From positions 10,664,001-10,728,000 of the forward strand of contig OX442319.1 in NCBI GenBank assembly GCA_949358305.1: 64,000 bases of DNA, written 5' to 3'. Both the position numbers and the translations under genes were made by a program. This document shows, piece by piece, positions 10,751 to 20,806 of the stretch. The DNA is from Strigamia acuminata (lineage: Eukaryota; Arthropoda; Chilopoda; Geophilomorpha; Linotaeniidae). The first letter of the stretch is position 1. Every line of letters begins with the position of its first letter. Below the pieces are notes generated by a model, which saw nothing but the letters and a program-made list of their open reading frames with translations, was not told the DNA's origin and ran no database searches.

Positions 10751-11194
10751 GCGATTTTGTGCAATTTTATGCGTTACTGCATGCAGCAGCGCATGCATGT
10801 GAACTAGGCTTAACTCCCTACACGAATATACGTCGAATTCACTTATAACATGCGTAGAATGGAGTTGGGCTCACCACAAGTCCGTAAGGAGTCAACAATA
10901 CAAACAACAACACAACAATTGCAGCATTGTACCCTTTCCGTGAAACAGAAAACTAAACTAATGAAAAATAGCCATACACCTGTTCCCATTATAACATTCC
11001 AGCATTTTGGTCTTGGGTTTTCTATGTCAGGTGTTATGGCCAGTATCTAATGCCATTTGTAACCAGGAATCAACAGCAAGGCCTCACAAGAAGGGGACTG
11101 ATCCGGGACGTAGGTCACTTGGTTGACCAGTAGAATTGCGGTTTTGCCACAGTGTCTTGTAATTTGGTGAGCTTGTGTTTGCCTCACGATCGTA
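10751..11194. other. Spacer
   Basis: No gene seen. The stretch 11080-11190 is shared with 14365-14463 and contains a conserved TTTTGCCACAGTGT word found upstream of the small ORFs and of the Lys-rich gene. Confidence 0.4.
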
Positions 11195-11305
11195 ATGGCT
11201 GCTCCACGCATCATTTATGGCAAATGTTATTTTCGTCGTTATGGCAGTCTATATTCGGCTCGTTATACAACTTTTTCATATTTATACCAATTATTTTTAT
11301 AATTT
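11195..11305 (+). CDS. Conserved small ORF, copy 1 (36 aa, possible peptide or first exon)
   Basis: Reads MAAPRIIYGKCYFRRYGSLY then SARYTTFSYLYQLFL. A second copy at 14464-14559 differs mostly at third codon positions, and a truncated third copy begins at 16960. It is basic and Tyr-rich, with no recognised family. It may be a genuine micropeptide, a first coding exon, or only a passenger in a duplicated segment. Confidence 0.35.
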
Positions 11306-11389
11306 CCTTATTTATTATTTACTACAGATGATAAAAAATATAAATTTTGTATTTTTGACGTTTATAAAATAATAAAACGATCGGCTTCT

Positions 11390-11545
11390 TCCACTGGTAG
11401 ATGCGTGGGATCTTCGTAAGTTAATCTTGTTGACGGCAAGCAAATTTGTGAAAATCCAGACGATGACAGATACAAGCTGTGTTTTGCCAAATTGCTGGCG
11501 AATACTCCGTCCGAGCAGAAAAGGATTCTCATTCAATCCGAAATT
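11390..11545 (+). pseudogene. Inverted F380 C-terminal fragment
   Basis: Plus-strand copy of the F380 region LVDAWDxRKLILLTA to EQKRILIQSE, inverted relative to all other copies. Small deletions shift the frame after the LLTA motif. It is fused at about 11545 to an RBR fragment. Confidence 0.7.
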
Positions 11546-11715
11546 TGTATTACGAGATTATGTTTGTTCACATCCTGAGCTAATAGTTTGTCCCGGGCCA
11601 CACTGCAGTGAAAAGTCAACACATCATCTGCGATCTTTGTATGAGTGTATTTTGCTTCAATTGTCTATTGGTTACCATGCCCCTGCTGTGCATGTACAAA
11701 CTTTTGAATTACATT
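11546..11715 (+). pseudogene. RBR (ARIH2-like) IBR fragment
   Basis: Reads LRDYVCSHPELIVCPGPHCS and, in another frame, ICDLCMSVFCFNCLL. These are the IBR-region motifs seen in the RBR gene at 28.3 kb (HDYVSSHPELRFCPGPDC, CDLCKSVFCFNCLL). A frameshift separates the two halves. Confidence 0.75.
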
Positions 11716-12094
11716 TATTTGATATCTAGTTTTCGTTTGCCATTTGTTAATGCCAATATAGAATCTCACATAATTTATTCCCTCTGTTTATGATGTATTA
11801 TTTGCTTGCTTTAAAGGTTTTTTTTTTTTTTATAAATATACTTGTAGAATTCTGAAAGTTGCCATGTGGATGGATGTGTGTGAAGCCAATTTATGTGGTA
11901 TAATATTTCAACTGTTAGAGCAACAAGTTCAATATCGCACTGTAATTCCATCACCTCTTCCAGCACTGTTTAGAAATTCCTTAGTAGATATAAGATAAAT
12001 GCTGCACTCATCCATTAGAACGCAGTCTTACAATACTCATATTTTACACAATTTTGGAACTGGTAAACGCTAAACACTCATATTCGAATGCAGG
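11716..12094. other. Spacer
   Basis: Starts with a second copy (11690-11820) of the tail of repeat A seen at 10330-10470. No gene seen. Confidence 0.4.
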
Positions 12095-12235
12095 CTTACA
12101 ATACCCAAATGTCCCAAATTGCCCGAATTGCAAGGTCAGCGTTGAAAAGAATGGTGGTTGCAACCATATTTCATGTTCCCAATGTCAGTGAGAAATCTGC
12201 TGGTTGTGTGTTTGGTGAATCACACAAATTGACAA
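12095..12235 (+). pseudogene. RBR (ARIH2-like) RING2 fragment with stop
   Basis: Reads CPNCKVSVEKNGGCNHISC SQCQ, then a TGA stop, then EICWLCV. This is a RING2 with an intact catalytic CNH motif but a nonsense codon before the last zinc ligands. Confidence 0.75.
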
Positions 12236-12289
12236 CTTGTTGTAAATTACAACAAGTGGTTCAGGAGAAGCAACCCTAATAAATGTGTT

Positions 12290-13035
12290 CTCTGCCTGCC
12301 GCCATTTGCAACCGCATACGCAACAAAACAAAAAAAAACCCAAAAAATTAAGCACAAGCTGCGAGTTATCGGACCGAATCTCAGACCACTATCTAGAAAA
12401 TTAACTCACCTACGGTCAATTGGCAAATGTGCCCACCCAGTATTCATTTTAACACGCCACCCACATGGTATTCAGTAAAATTCAACCTCCGAATGGCGCA
12501 TGAAAATCGATGGAAATGGTGAAGAAATCACGTAATAGATCTAGCCTCGAAACCAAGTTCTAATACGCACTCTTGTGGCAGCAATTTAAAATAAACGCAT
12601 AAAATTTAAAGTTTTGCTGACTTGAGAGATAAACTCAAATATACCAATATTTTTTACGCCGTGGCTATTCTCACGTAAATACGTAAGAATAGCCTTAGGA
12701 AAATAAAAATTAGGATGAAAAAATATATATTTTTACTTTCACACATTAAATTGAAAATATTCAATATTAGAATATTCAATATTCTAGTCTTAGTGAAAAA
12801 TACTCTTCACATTTACAAATAAAATAAAAAGTCGATAGGAAAATACATTTTTACATTTTTTTTTCAAATTAACTGCAATGAATGAAACAAGTTGTGATCG
12901 GGCTGAGAACTAACTGATTTGTCTTTTCAAATTACTTTGCCTATACCCTGTAGTTGAACAAAATGAATTAAAATGTAGTAACACATATCTCTGAATGAAT
13001 TTCTCTAAACATTATTTTTCAACTCTTTTGCAACA
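12290..13035. other. Spacer with duplicated segment
   Basis: Segment 12566-12755 is duplicated at 22045-22215. It includes a hairpin (GGCTATTCTCACGTA with TACGTAAGAATAGCC) that is half-deleted in the second copy. The rest is F380 3' flank. No gene seen. Confidence 0.5.
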
Positions 13036-14178
13036 CTAAAAACGTGAAAATATAATATTCCTTTCCTCCTCACTCGCATCATTTAACAACAAATTGATAC
13101 TTGCAAAATCTTTTGCCTTGTGTAAGAAAATACTACATCGAGAATTATTCACTTCGTCTTGAACGAGACCCCTTTTCTGCTCGGTCGAAATATTTGCCAC
13201 CAAATGGGCAAAACACAGCTTGTATCTTTCATCGAGTGGATTTTGAGAAATTTGCTCCGCCGTCAACAAGAATATATTTTGAACTTGCCACGTAATTCTT
13301 ACTAGTGCAAGAAACCGATTCGCGAACCCTATAAATAAATCTACATACACCCAATCATGTAGGAACTGTTCCAAAACAGAATCCACAAACAGATCAGGCT
13401 TAGGATCGAAATAAAGTTCCAGTTGGCGCTCGTTCAATTGCGAAACAAAAAAGAAATTGATTTCTTTCGAACTTATCCAATGATTCAACAAATGAGCGTA
13501 TTCGTTTCTTTCGTCTTCCTTAAGCGTCGACCACAGGTGTTTCAGCCCACTCACATTACCGGTTTGTATCAGCAAGTGAAACAGATCAACCTTATCACTT
13601 CCGTCGACATGCGTCATGACATCGGTCCAATAACTCAACATCTTTCGCATCGTTGGATAGCAATTGAACTTGAACTCCGCTGGTAGATCGTGAAACTGCG
13701 GCCACAATGCTTCGACAACATCTTGGACACAAAACATACACGCGATTCTGTATCTTTGATCCAATGTGAATTTTTTATCCAGTTTTGAAAGCACTCGGGC
13801 TGTTTTCGTCGCGTCCACTTTTCCACGCGTCGTCCACGAGATGCATTGAATGCAGTCCATCAATTTTATCCAAATGTCGTATCCAAGAGCTTGATTTGTT
13901 CGCCAATCCAGCCATTCGAGTATCTCTCGTCCTACAGACTTAAGTATTAGGCGTATTCGAAGTTTAAAAGACGGAGGCAAAACCAAACAGTCGGCTCTTT
14001 CAATAACGATATTCTCAATTTCTGACCAATGTGCCCGTAAACTAGTTATATTCTTAGATTTCCGAAGGTAGTCATGGAATGCATGAGAAATACTTGGGTT
14101 AAACTTCCACAAGCTGATTGCAGTTTTGACTAAACTAGCACGTTCGAGCGAGATGATGGGAAATGTTAACAACGCCAT
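13036..14178 (-). CDS. F380 family protein 3 (unrecognised, 380 aa)
   Basis: Intact single-exon paralogue, 380 codons, starting MALLTFPIISLERASLVKTA. Distinctive points are KDxTCIQ replaced by MDCIQCISWTTRGKV near residue 115, and a divergent 240-300 segment (HWISSKEINFFFVSQLNERQ, then a PKPDLF insertion-like stretch). The C-terminal third retains LLLNDASEEERNII. Its divergent upstream neighbour, 1.2 kb away, is the only intact copy of the Lys-rich gene. No domain recognised. Confidence 0.85.
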   Translation of the reverse strand: MALLTFPIISLERASLVKTAISLWKFNPSISHAFHDYLRKSKNITSLRAHWSEIENIVIERADCLVLPPSFKLRIRLILKSVGREILEWLDWRTNQALGYDIWIKLMDCIQCISWTTRGKVDATKTARVLSKLDKKFTLDQRYRIACMFCVQDVVEALWPQFHDLPAEFKFNCYPTMRKMLSYWTDVMTHVDGSDKVDLFHLLIQTGNVSGLKHLWSTLKEDERNEYAHLLNHWISSKEINFFFVSQLNERQLELYFDPKPDLFVDSVLEQFLHDWVYVDLFIGFANRFLALVRITWQVQNIFLLTAEQISQNPLDERYKLCFAHLVANISTEQKRGLVQDEVNNSRCSIFLHKAKDFASINLLLNDASEEERNIIFSRF

Positions 14179-14238
14179 GTTTTGTAAAACACGAATGATT
14201 CAAATTGTTATAGTAATGCTGTGTAAATACACGTATAC

Positions 14239-14269
14239 TACGTGTTAATATATACGTGTTGTGTACGTG
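14239..14269 (-). promoter_or_regulatory. Three TACGTG motifs upstream of F380 gene 3
   Basis: TACGTG at 14239, 14253 and 14264, 61-91 bp upstream of the start codon. The last two are 11 bp apart, as in the paralogues. Confidence 0.45.
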
Positions 14270-14463
14270 TAGTGTCTCATAATCCAGAAACCGACGAAAC
14301 AATTTCATATAGTTGGATGGATCTGAATCTTCATCTGGATTTCGCTTCAACAAAGCGAAAGGAATCAATAGCAAGGGGTCACAGGAAGGGGACTGACCCG
14401 GGCCGTAGTTCATTTGATTGACCAGTAGGATTGCGGTTTTGCCACAGTATCTTGTAATGGGTA

Positions 14464-14559
14464 ATGGCTGTTCCACGCATCATTTATGGCAAATGTTATT
14501 TCCGTCGTTATGGCAGTCTCTATTCGGCTCGCTATACAACTTTTTCATATGTATACTAA
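14464..14559 (+). CDS. Conserved small ORF, copy 2 (31 aa)
   Basis: Reads MAVPRIIYGKCYFRRYGSLY then SARYTTFSYVY. Compared with copy 1, changes include silent ones at Phe, Leu and Arg codons, one Ala/Val and one Leu/Val. The flanks are duplicated too, so coding selection is suggested but not shown. Confidence 0.35.
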   Translation: MAVPRIIYGKCYFRRYGSLYSARYTTFSYVY

Positions 14560-15352
14560 TTGTTTTTATAATTTCCTTATTTATTATTTACTACAGATGA
14601 TGAAAAAGTATTAATTTTGTATTTTTGACGTTTATATAATAAAACAATAATTATTCTCTATTTGTAAATGTTTGAGGCTTCGTGCGTCTGGTATCTAGGG
14701 AATATAATATAGATGACGTCACATTGATTTCTACATTTAGCTTTACATATTGATTTGTACACTTTATATCTCCAACAAAGTCTTTTTGAAGATGCCAATG
14801 AAAATTTATGGCTGTTTGCCAGGACTGTTTGAAGGATTGGAGAACGCAATTTGATATTAACTCTGCTCTGAACTCCAGAATAGATGGATGAAGTAATGAA
14901 AAGATTTTGAATCCTTCTGGTTGTGGAATATTTTTCCTAATGGAGAGTACTGCATAAATAATTATTTTAAAGATCAGTGCAAGACCTGCCTACATAGATT
15001 AGTGTGTACTAGTATAGAGTGTTATATAAATTCAGTTTGTGTACTCCAAGCATTGATGCACCAAAGTGGCACAGTTCACTAGGATTTTACATGTGCAATG
15101 CCACTCTTGTTGGTCTTGAACCTTTTTCAAAATTTATTTGGATCATTTTTCTTAAGTTTTTGTGTCTTTGCTGACTTTTGTTTTGCCACAGTGTGTTGTA
15201 ATCTGGTGACCTTTGTTTTGTGTACGTTTGGTTTTAAAAAATTAACGTTCGTTCCGTAACGTTAGACCGACGTTTGATGAATCTGCTGCGTATACTGTAT
15301 ATGCAGGTTTCTGAAATTAATGAATCAATTACACTTCTACTTCCATTCCGAT
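14560..15352. other. Spacer and likely 5' region of the Lys-rich gene
   Basis: No ORF of note. At 15181-15215 the TTTTGCCACAGTGTGTTGTA word shared with the small-ORF flanks appears about 140 bp before the Lys-rich start. A TATATGCAG acceptor-like site at 15298-15306 could end a 5' UTR intron. Confidence 0.35.
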
Positions 15353-15817
15353 ATGGCGCCTCATGTAATCGCGTTGGAAACTCCAAAAAGTGGTCGTGGT
15401 CAGCGAGAAAGAAATTATGGACGTGCGAAACAATTTCTGAATTTCGACCACTTAGATGGACGTTCATCTGGATTCCGAATCAAGAAAACGAAAGGAATCA
15501 AAAGCCAAACATTTTATGGGAAACAGCATGCTAACAGTGTTGATTTAGCTGCTAAGAAGAAGGTTGGAATTCAACTTGTTGAGGAGATCAACGAGAAATT
15601 AGCAATCAGCTTGAAGAACAAGTTGAAGAAGAAGAGATCAAGTCGAAAGCCAATCAAGAAATCTGCTAAGCAGACGAAGGAGATTGATGATGATGATGTT
15701 TTTCCTGCGACACATAAAATAGTTATCGATATGAAATTTCACATTGATGATGATAGTGATGATGACATCATTCCTCCGACACCCCAAAAAGTTCAGACCA
15801 CAAAAAGGAAATTTTAG
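15353..15817 (+). CDS. Lys-rich small protein, probably nuclear (154 aa)
   Basis: Unrecognised protein starting MAPHVIALETPKSGRGQRER. Middle section NFDHLDGRSSGFRIKKTKGI, then a strongly basic stretch (KNKLKKKRSSRKPIKKSAKQ) that looks like a bipartite nuclear signal, then two acidic runs (EIDDDD, DDDSDDD) and a basic end (TTKRKF). The alternation of basic and acidic tracts suits a nucleolar or chromatin protein. Partial homologues of its FDHLDG..SGFR..KK region lie on plus just upstream of several F380 genes. A start 11 codons upstream (15320) is possible. AATAAA is at 15909-15914. Confidence 0.6.
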   Translation: MAPHVIALETPKSGRGQRERNYGRAKQFLNFDHLDGRSSGFRIKKTKGIKSQTFYGKQHANSVDLAAKKKVGIQLVEEINEKLAISLKNKLKKKRSSRKPIKKSAKQTKEIDDDDVFPATHKIVIDMKFHIDDDSDDDIIPPTPQKVQTTKRKF

Positions 15818-15929
15818 TCTTTTGTTGCATTTGTTATTGTGTCTTGCATTGTAAAACATTAAAATTAATATAAAAAAATACATTTTTCATTACAAATTAT
15901 CTTGTCATAATAAATAAATAGTCCTACTG

Positions 15930-16425
15930 TATAATGTTACTCCAGATGCAGCAAAATTCGACAGATTATGATTATGATTCTGTGGTGCTTTACTTTGATG
16001 TTGTGCAAGGATGATTTGCAGAAATTTTTAAGTTTTGAATCATCCCCTCATCACCATACTGAATAAACCATATGACATTTGTTAAATTATTACCTCACAA
16101 TTATTGACTTTGTCCAGAAACAGGTAATATGTAAAAACAGTTCCCCTCCCTCAAATAAGTGCATAGACTTAACCCTTTTTTACAAAGTGGGTCACTGAGT
16201 AGTGACCCTGTTGACTAAACATATTGGCACCTCCAAAATCCCCAATTTCCGAACCCTTTTCATAAGCCAGCAGTCCTGGCAACTTTTGGTTCCAAATAGA
16301 TTTTGTGGACATTTTTAATTGCGACTTTCTTCTTGGTGGTCTGTGGCGACTGGAAATTCAACTTGTAAGTACATTAATTAATTAATTTTAAAAACATTCG
16401 GATTACTTGCGTATCATTTTAACCC
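15930..16425 (+). pseudogene. Acid phosphatase promoter and exon 1 remnant
   Basis: 15940-16270 resembles the 5' flank of the complete phosphatase (22330-22560), and 16275-16370 resembles its exon 1 and donor GTAAGTACATT. The start codon is lost (gcaactttt where the gene has atggatact) and an internal deletion removes part of the exon. The copy ends within intron 1 at about 16425, where repeat A begins. Confidence 0.75.
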
Positions 16426-17920
16426 TTAGACAACCTTAGTCACTCTTAATCCAGATTTGAGTTTTTTACTTGTAACAGTATTCTAACTGTGATAACAACT
16501 TGGATACTACACAACACACCATATATCAGCGGTCGGCAAAAACCCCTCGGTTTCTTTGGGTTTTTGGTGTTTTTTTCTTGTTTTTCCTGTTTTTTTTCGT
16601 GTTTTTTTGGTACTTTTTTAGTTGTGTGTGTTTATTGGGGAGTTTATTTTTGGTTTTTAAGTGTTTTTTTTTCTGGACCTCGATAAAAATTTTCAATAGT
16701 ATCCGGACCCCACTTAAAATTACTTGCCGACCCCTGCCGTATATGCTTGTTGCAAGAAACCCGACGGAACACCCAGGTGTTGTGCAAGCCAATCGCATGT
16801 GAGTTTGGACGTGCAGTGCGGCAAGCTGAAAGGTTTTGTCCAGACTAAATCTAGCGACATAATTGGATCATTTTTCGCAAATTTTTGTGTCTTTTCTGAC
16901 TTGTGTTTTGCCCCAGTGTGTTGTAATCTGGTGAGCTTGGGTTTGGCTCAACGATCGTAATGGCTGTTCCACGCATCATTTATGGCAACCATGGCATCTT
17001 AGATGGGAAACCGCGTGGCAGAATTGGACCAGGTACCCACCACTTGGGGCAATGTTTGTGGCACTCTCTTCTAAGATAATGTCCGATAAGATGTGTAACA
17101 ATTTTGGAAAATTGAAAAATCATTAAATTGTGAAGCTTCTGCCCCATATGTAAAAGGTGAAAGACAAAGGAGGCTTGGGATTGGTTTTGTTATCCTTGTT
17201 ACGTCTAGCGTTTGTCAACTGACTGATCGGCCGTTAGAAAGAAGTGTAATGTGACCAAATATTCATTCGATACACATTCAGCGACCAACCGACACACTAA
17301 GGAACTGACACATGAATGTTCCAAACATGATCAAGTCTCTTTTTTTTGTAACTTAAAACTCTTCGAGATGCGTCAGATCACTCGCAACGTCACATGACGT
17401 TGCGACTGCTCGACACATCACAGAAGATTACTTTATCGACAGATTGCCCAAGCATCCATAAGTCGAATTCGAAAGGAAATGTTTAGGTTTTTTCTAAGAA
17501 TGTTTAAAATTTTAAATCTGCCTTCCTAGGTAAGAAAAATTACAAATTTAAGACCTAAAGTCACCATTTCAACCTTTCATTCTCTTTTGTCAAACAATAA
17601 AAAAATATTTTCCATGGCACCTTTCAAGCAGGGTTGCATATACAAACTTTTGATTACATTTATTAATTTTAATTAGTTTTAATTTGCCATTTGTTATTGC
17701 CTATATAAAAGCTTCCATTCCTCTGCTGTGGAACCTGAAAAGGAGTTGGGGTGCCAATGAATAGAGTGGCGGGTAATCCGGCAGCAACGGCTGGGATGAC
17801 AGCTTGAGCTTTATTAAGCTAAGCGTCGTCTGTTGTAGAATAAGTCTTCTACTTTTAAGTGTATTATTTACATATTTTCATGTATGACATGTGTCGAGTT
17901 AAGACACTCTCCGACCATGT
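16426..17920 (+). repeat. Segmental repeat A, copy 2
   Basis: Diverged duplicate of 9865-10750. It includes the Cys-rich remnant (16741-16855), a piece of the small-ORF segment (16905-17000), and the 17505-17640 and 17811-17920 blocks. It is interrupted by the hAT MITE at 16527-16736. Confidence 0.6.
16527..16736. mobile_element. hAT-type MITE, 210 bp
   Basis: Terminal inverted repeats CAGCGGTCGGCAA and TTGCCGACCCCTG (revcomp CAGGGGTCGGCAA). The 8-bp target duplication is CCATATAT on the left and CCGTATAT on the right. The paralogous site near 10025-10036 reads ACCATATATGCTTG uninterrupted, giving the empty site. TIR sequence and 8-bp duplication are typical of the hAT superfamily. No transposase is encoded. 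Confidence 0.9.
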
Positions 17921-18470
17921 CACTTACGTTGTAATTGTAACTTTCACGCAATAAACATGGCGCCCCATTTCGGGATGTTTTCGACACTACAAGGTCTCCA
18001 TTTCTTGCTAAGTTGTCACCAAAGGCCCATTAGAACCAGTAGGAGCCGTATTGTGGTAATAAATAATGTATTGATTATTAATAATTTTGGCGGACCCAGC
18101 AATTGCGTTTGCCTAGTGCGTACATTTCATACATTAAAAAAAAGCATAACAAATAACGTCACATGCAGCTTGTGACCAGTAAAAATGACGCGACTTAGAA
18201 GCAAAACACACAAGGACAATCATTATTTGCCTCCGTGGATCGCCCGTAGTTGCAATAAGTTTTATCACAAAGTATCCTATTGGTATTTCCCACCATTTTT
18301 ATTTTATTTTGTATTTTAATTAGTTGTTAGATTTGACATGTATTTATTTAGTTTTAATAAATGTTCATTCATTATATTTTAAATTTTATAACACTTTATT
18401 CTAGTTTTTTTTTTCATTTTATTTCATTATAAAGTATAATCCACAATCAGCTTGGTGAAGCAATCTTTGT
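17921..18470. other. Spacer
   Basis: AT-rich. A 72-codon ORF at 17957-18175 lacks supporting features. No gene seen. Confidence 0.4.
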
Positions 18471-18881
18471 GGATCCTCGCTTTTTGGGGTTAATGGACAC
18501 TACGTGCCTGCTCTCTGGGAAGCTGCAGTCAAAGTCTCGTACGAACTCACCAAAAGACGTCCCCTTGCATTTCAAAATGTAATTTTGATTATGCAATGGA
18601 TCCTCAACTCCGATCGCGAGGAACCCTTTGATGTATTAGAGAACATTTGGGTTAATTTAGTTAACCATATTAACGACAACCGAAACGAAGATATCCGACC
18701 CGACTGGGTTCAAGGGTTGCCTCCGCCACGCACCGTCTATGACCGCTTCCCTAGAGCCGATACGAGTCCCTCCCGTCAGTTTGCGGGCACCTCCTCCGCC
18801 TCTGACCGAGCCCTTGTGGATGGGGTCACACCCACTGTCGGAAGCCGAACTAGCCGCTGTATCCCCGAACCGAAGCGATAA
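18471..18881 (+). CDS. Unrecognised coding fragment (about 130 codons)
   Basis: Open frame with coding-like composition, GC-richer than its flanks, running through VNGHYVPALWEAAVKVSYEL and a stretch with ENIWVNLVNHINDNRNED to a Ser/Pro/Arg-rich end at a TAA. There is no ATG at a sensible place and the 5' end merges into AT-rich sequence, so it is probably a partial or decayed gene, or an exon with an unseen partner. The LENIWVNLV stretch faintly recalls the DIWIKLADCI block of F380, but that may be chance. Confidence 0.3.
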   Translation, partial: GSSLFGVNGHYVPALWEAAVKVSYELTKRRPLAFQNVILIMQWILNSDREEPFDVLENIWVNLVNHINDNRNEDIRPDWVQGLPPPRTVYDRFPRADTSPSRQFAGTSSASDRALVDGVTPTVGSRTSRCIPEPKR

Positions 18882-19289
18882 TGGCCTGCCCACCTTCTCA
18901 GAAGGATCCAGACCATGAAACCGCAGAGAAGGAACTTGATACAAAGCGACGAGCTATTCTTTTTTATATAATAATTCTTTTTTTGAATTTTTCAAATTGC
19001 CTAATCATTTTTTATTATTCATTAACAAGAAAAATGTTGTTTTTCAGTAAATTTTTGATGTCAAGTAACCCATTTTTTGCTACTAATTTTAGTTGTCACT
19101 GGTCGTGTATACGGAGACTCAGGACGTTAATTACTGCAATAGCTTAAGTCTAAGTGACGACAATTTTCAGCAATTAAGTGAATATACTTCTATTACATTG
19201 TATATATTCAATTTCTATATTTTTAGAGTTCCACAAGATCTAAAAAAGGTAAAATCTTCAAAAACAAGCTCAAATTTAATCAACTTTAG

Positions 19290-19369
19290 CTTTACGCCAG
19301 CCTTGGTACTGGGAATGTGGCGCAATCATTGGGTCTTTTGGTTGGGGCCAATTTCAGGAGGCATTTTGA
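19290..19369 (+). pseudogene. Aquaporin (MIP family) exon remnant
   Basis: Reads FTPALVLGMWRNHWVFWLGP then ISGGIL, the loop after the second NPA motif and the last membrane helix of aquaporins. An AG acceptor precedes it at the classic position splitting the Ser codon of NPARS, and a GTAATT donor follows. I find no neighbouring exons with NPA motifs, so it is an isolated exon, either relic or captured. Confidence 0.65.
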
Positions 19370-20806
19370 GTAATTTTTAGTAATTATACAACTAATTACA
19401 GCAAAATTTTGAAGTTGGTTCAATTCGTCAAATTCTTTTCGTCAATAGGTCAGCAATTTAAGTTTCTAATAAATTTATTATTACATATTTTTTATATTAT
19501 AACTTCTAACTAAAAATCACAATCGGTAAATGCTACGTTTATGATGAAGGCAGTCTTACAGTATCCGAGGTTATTTATAAGAAAAGTAAATGCTAAGGTT
19601 TTTCTAGCAAATTCAATTCAGAATGGAAATTCATTTGACCAGAGTTCTTTTAGCTTGACCCGGGGGTAACCATGAGGAGGTAGAGAGTTAGACTTTACAC
19701 CCCCATATTCAAGTTTGCACAAACTGTACCATGCAACATGTTAATAAATTTATAGAATTAATAATTTTTCAATTTTTTTTGCTTACACGGGTTTTCCCGT
19801 TGTTTTGGCCGCCATTTTCAAAGCGAAGACGACAACGAATATCTGCACCGTCTAAAATATAAAACAAAAGTCATAAAGACGGACGAAATATCCTAATAAA
19901 ACACAAACATGCGCTTGGATATTTAATGACACGTACACCGTATTCATTAGTTAGTCGACGTGAGACCTTCATCGTGTTTCTTCGTGCGAAGACTTCCCTT
20001 CGTCCTGCAGCTCCTCCTTCATGCCCGTAGTGCTAGTGACGTAGTCAATTGTCATTGGCCATCACACATCACGTGGCGGATACTTTCAATTTATCGACAC
20101 TCGAGGGCGGTGCAAACGTCACCGAAATAACCGAATTTTCAAAACTGGAAATGAATTTGTTTAAACTGCATAAAATTCCTCAGAATTTATCCAAATTTAT
20201 TCATTAAATCAAAATCTCAGCTAAAGTGTTCGGCCACATCTATTGGCGAATTTTCACGCGATACACGATGACTTGGATACGATAAATATATCGCTGCCGT
20301 GCAGCGAAGCGCAAAACAGAGAATCGAGCCAATGGCGCGCTGTTTGAAAGTGAACACGTACGAGAAGAAAACGAAGACGAAAACTGCGGAAGCGGACGCG
20401 AGCTCCGAAGACACGAGGTCGTAACACAAAAGAGGCGATTCGGACGACCAACTGTGGTGTATGCAAAAACAGTTATACAGTATGATGACTTTATTAGTAC
20501 GATATTTTTAGGAATTGGTGAAATTAAATAAAATTTGACAAACTCATAAGAAAAATTTAACGATATGAAAATTTTTTATTTGATGTGAAAAATTTGGGAA
20601 GAGATGATCCAAAAATTTTAGAATAATTTTTATAATAAATTGTTTATAACATTATTAAATTACTGCTTACAATTACTACCACTGTAATTAAATAAATTAA
20701 ATTAAAACCTCTCTAAAAAGAATTTTTCAACTCGATAGGGATAGGACTACAATTTATCTTCTGCAACACTAGAAATTTAATAATATAATCCTCCTCGGCC
20801 TGTTAC
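19370..20806. other. Spacer with a GC-richer promoter-like island
   Basis: About 19790-20460 is GC-richer, with inverted CCAAT words (20052, 20330) and CpGs, like a promoter or first exon. No convincing ORF extends from it. The rest is AT-rich F380 3' flank. Confidence 0.35.
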
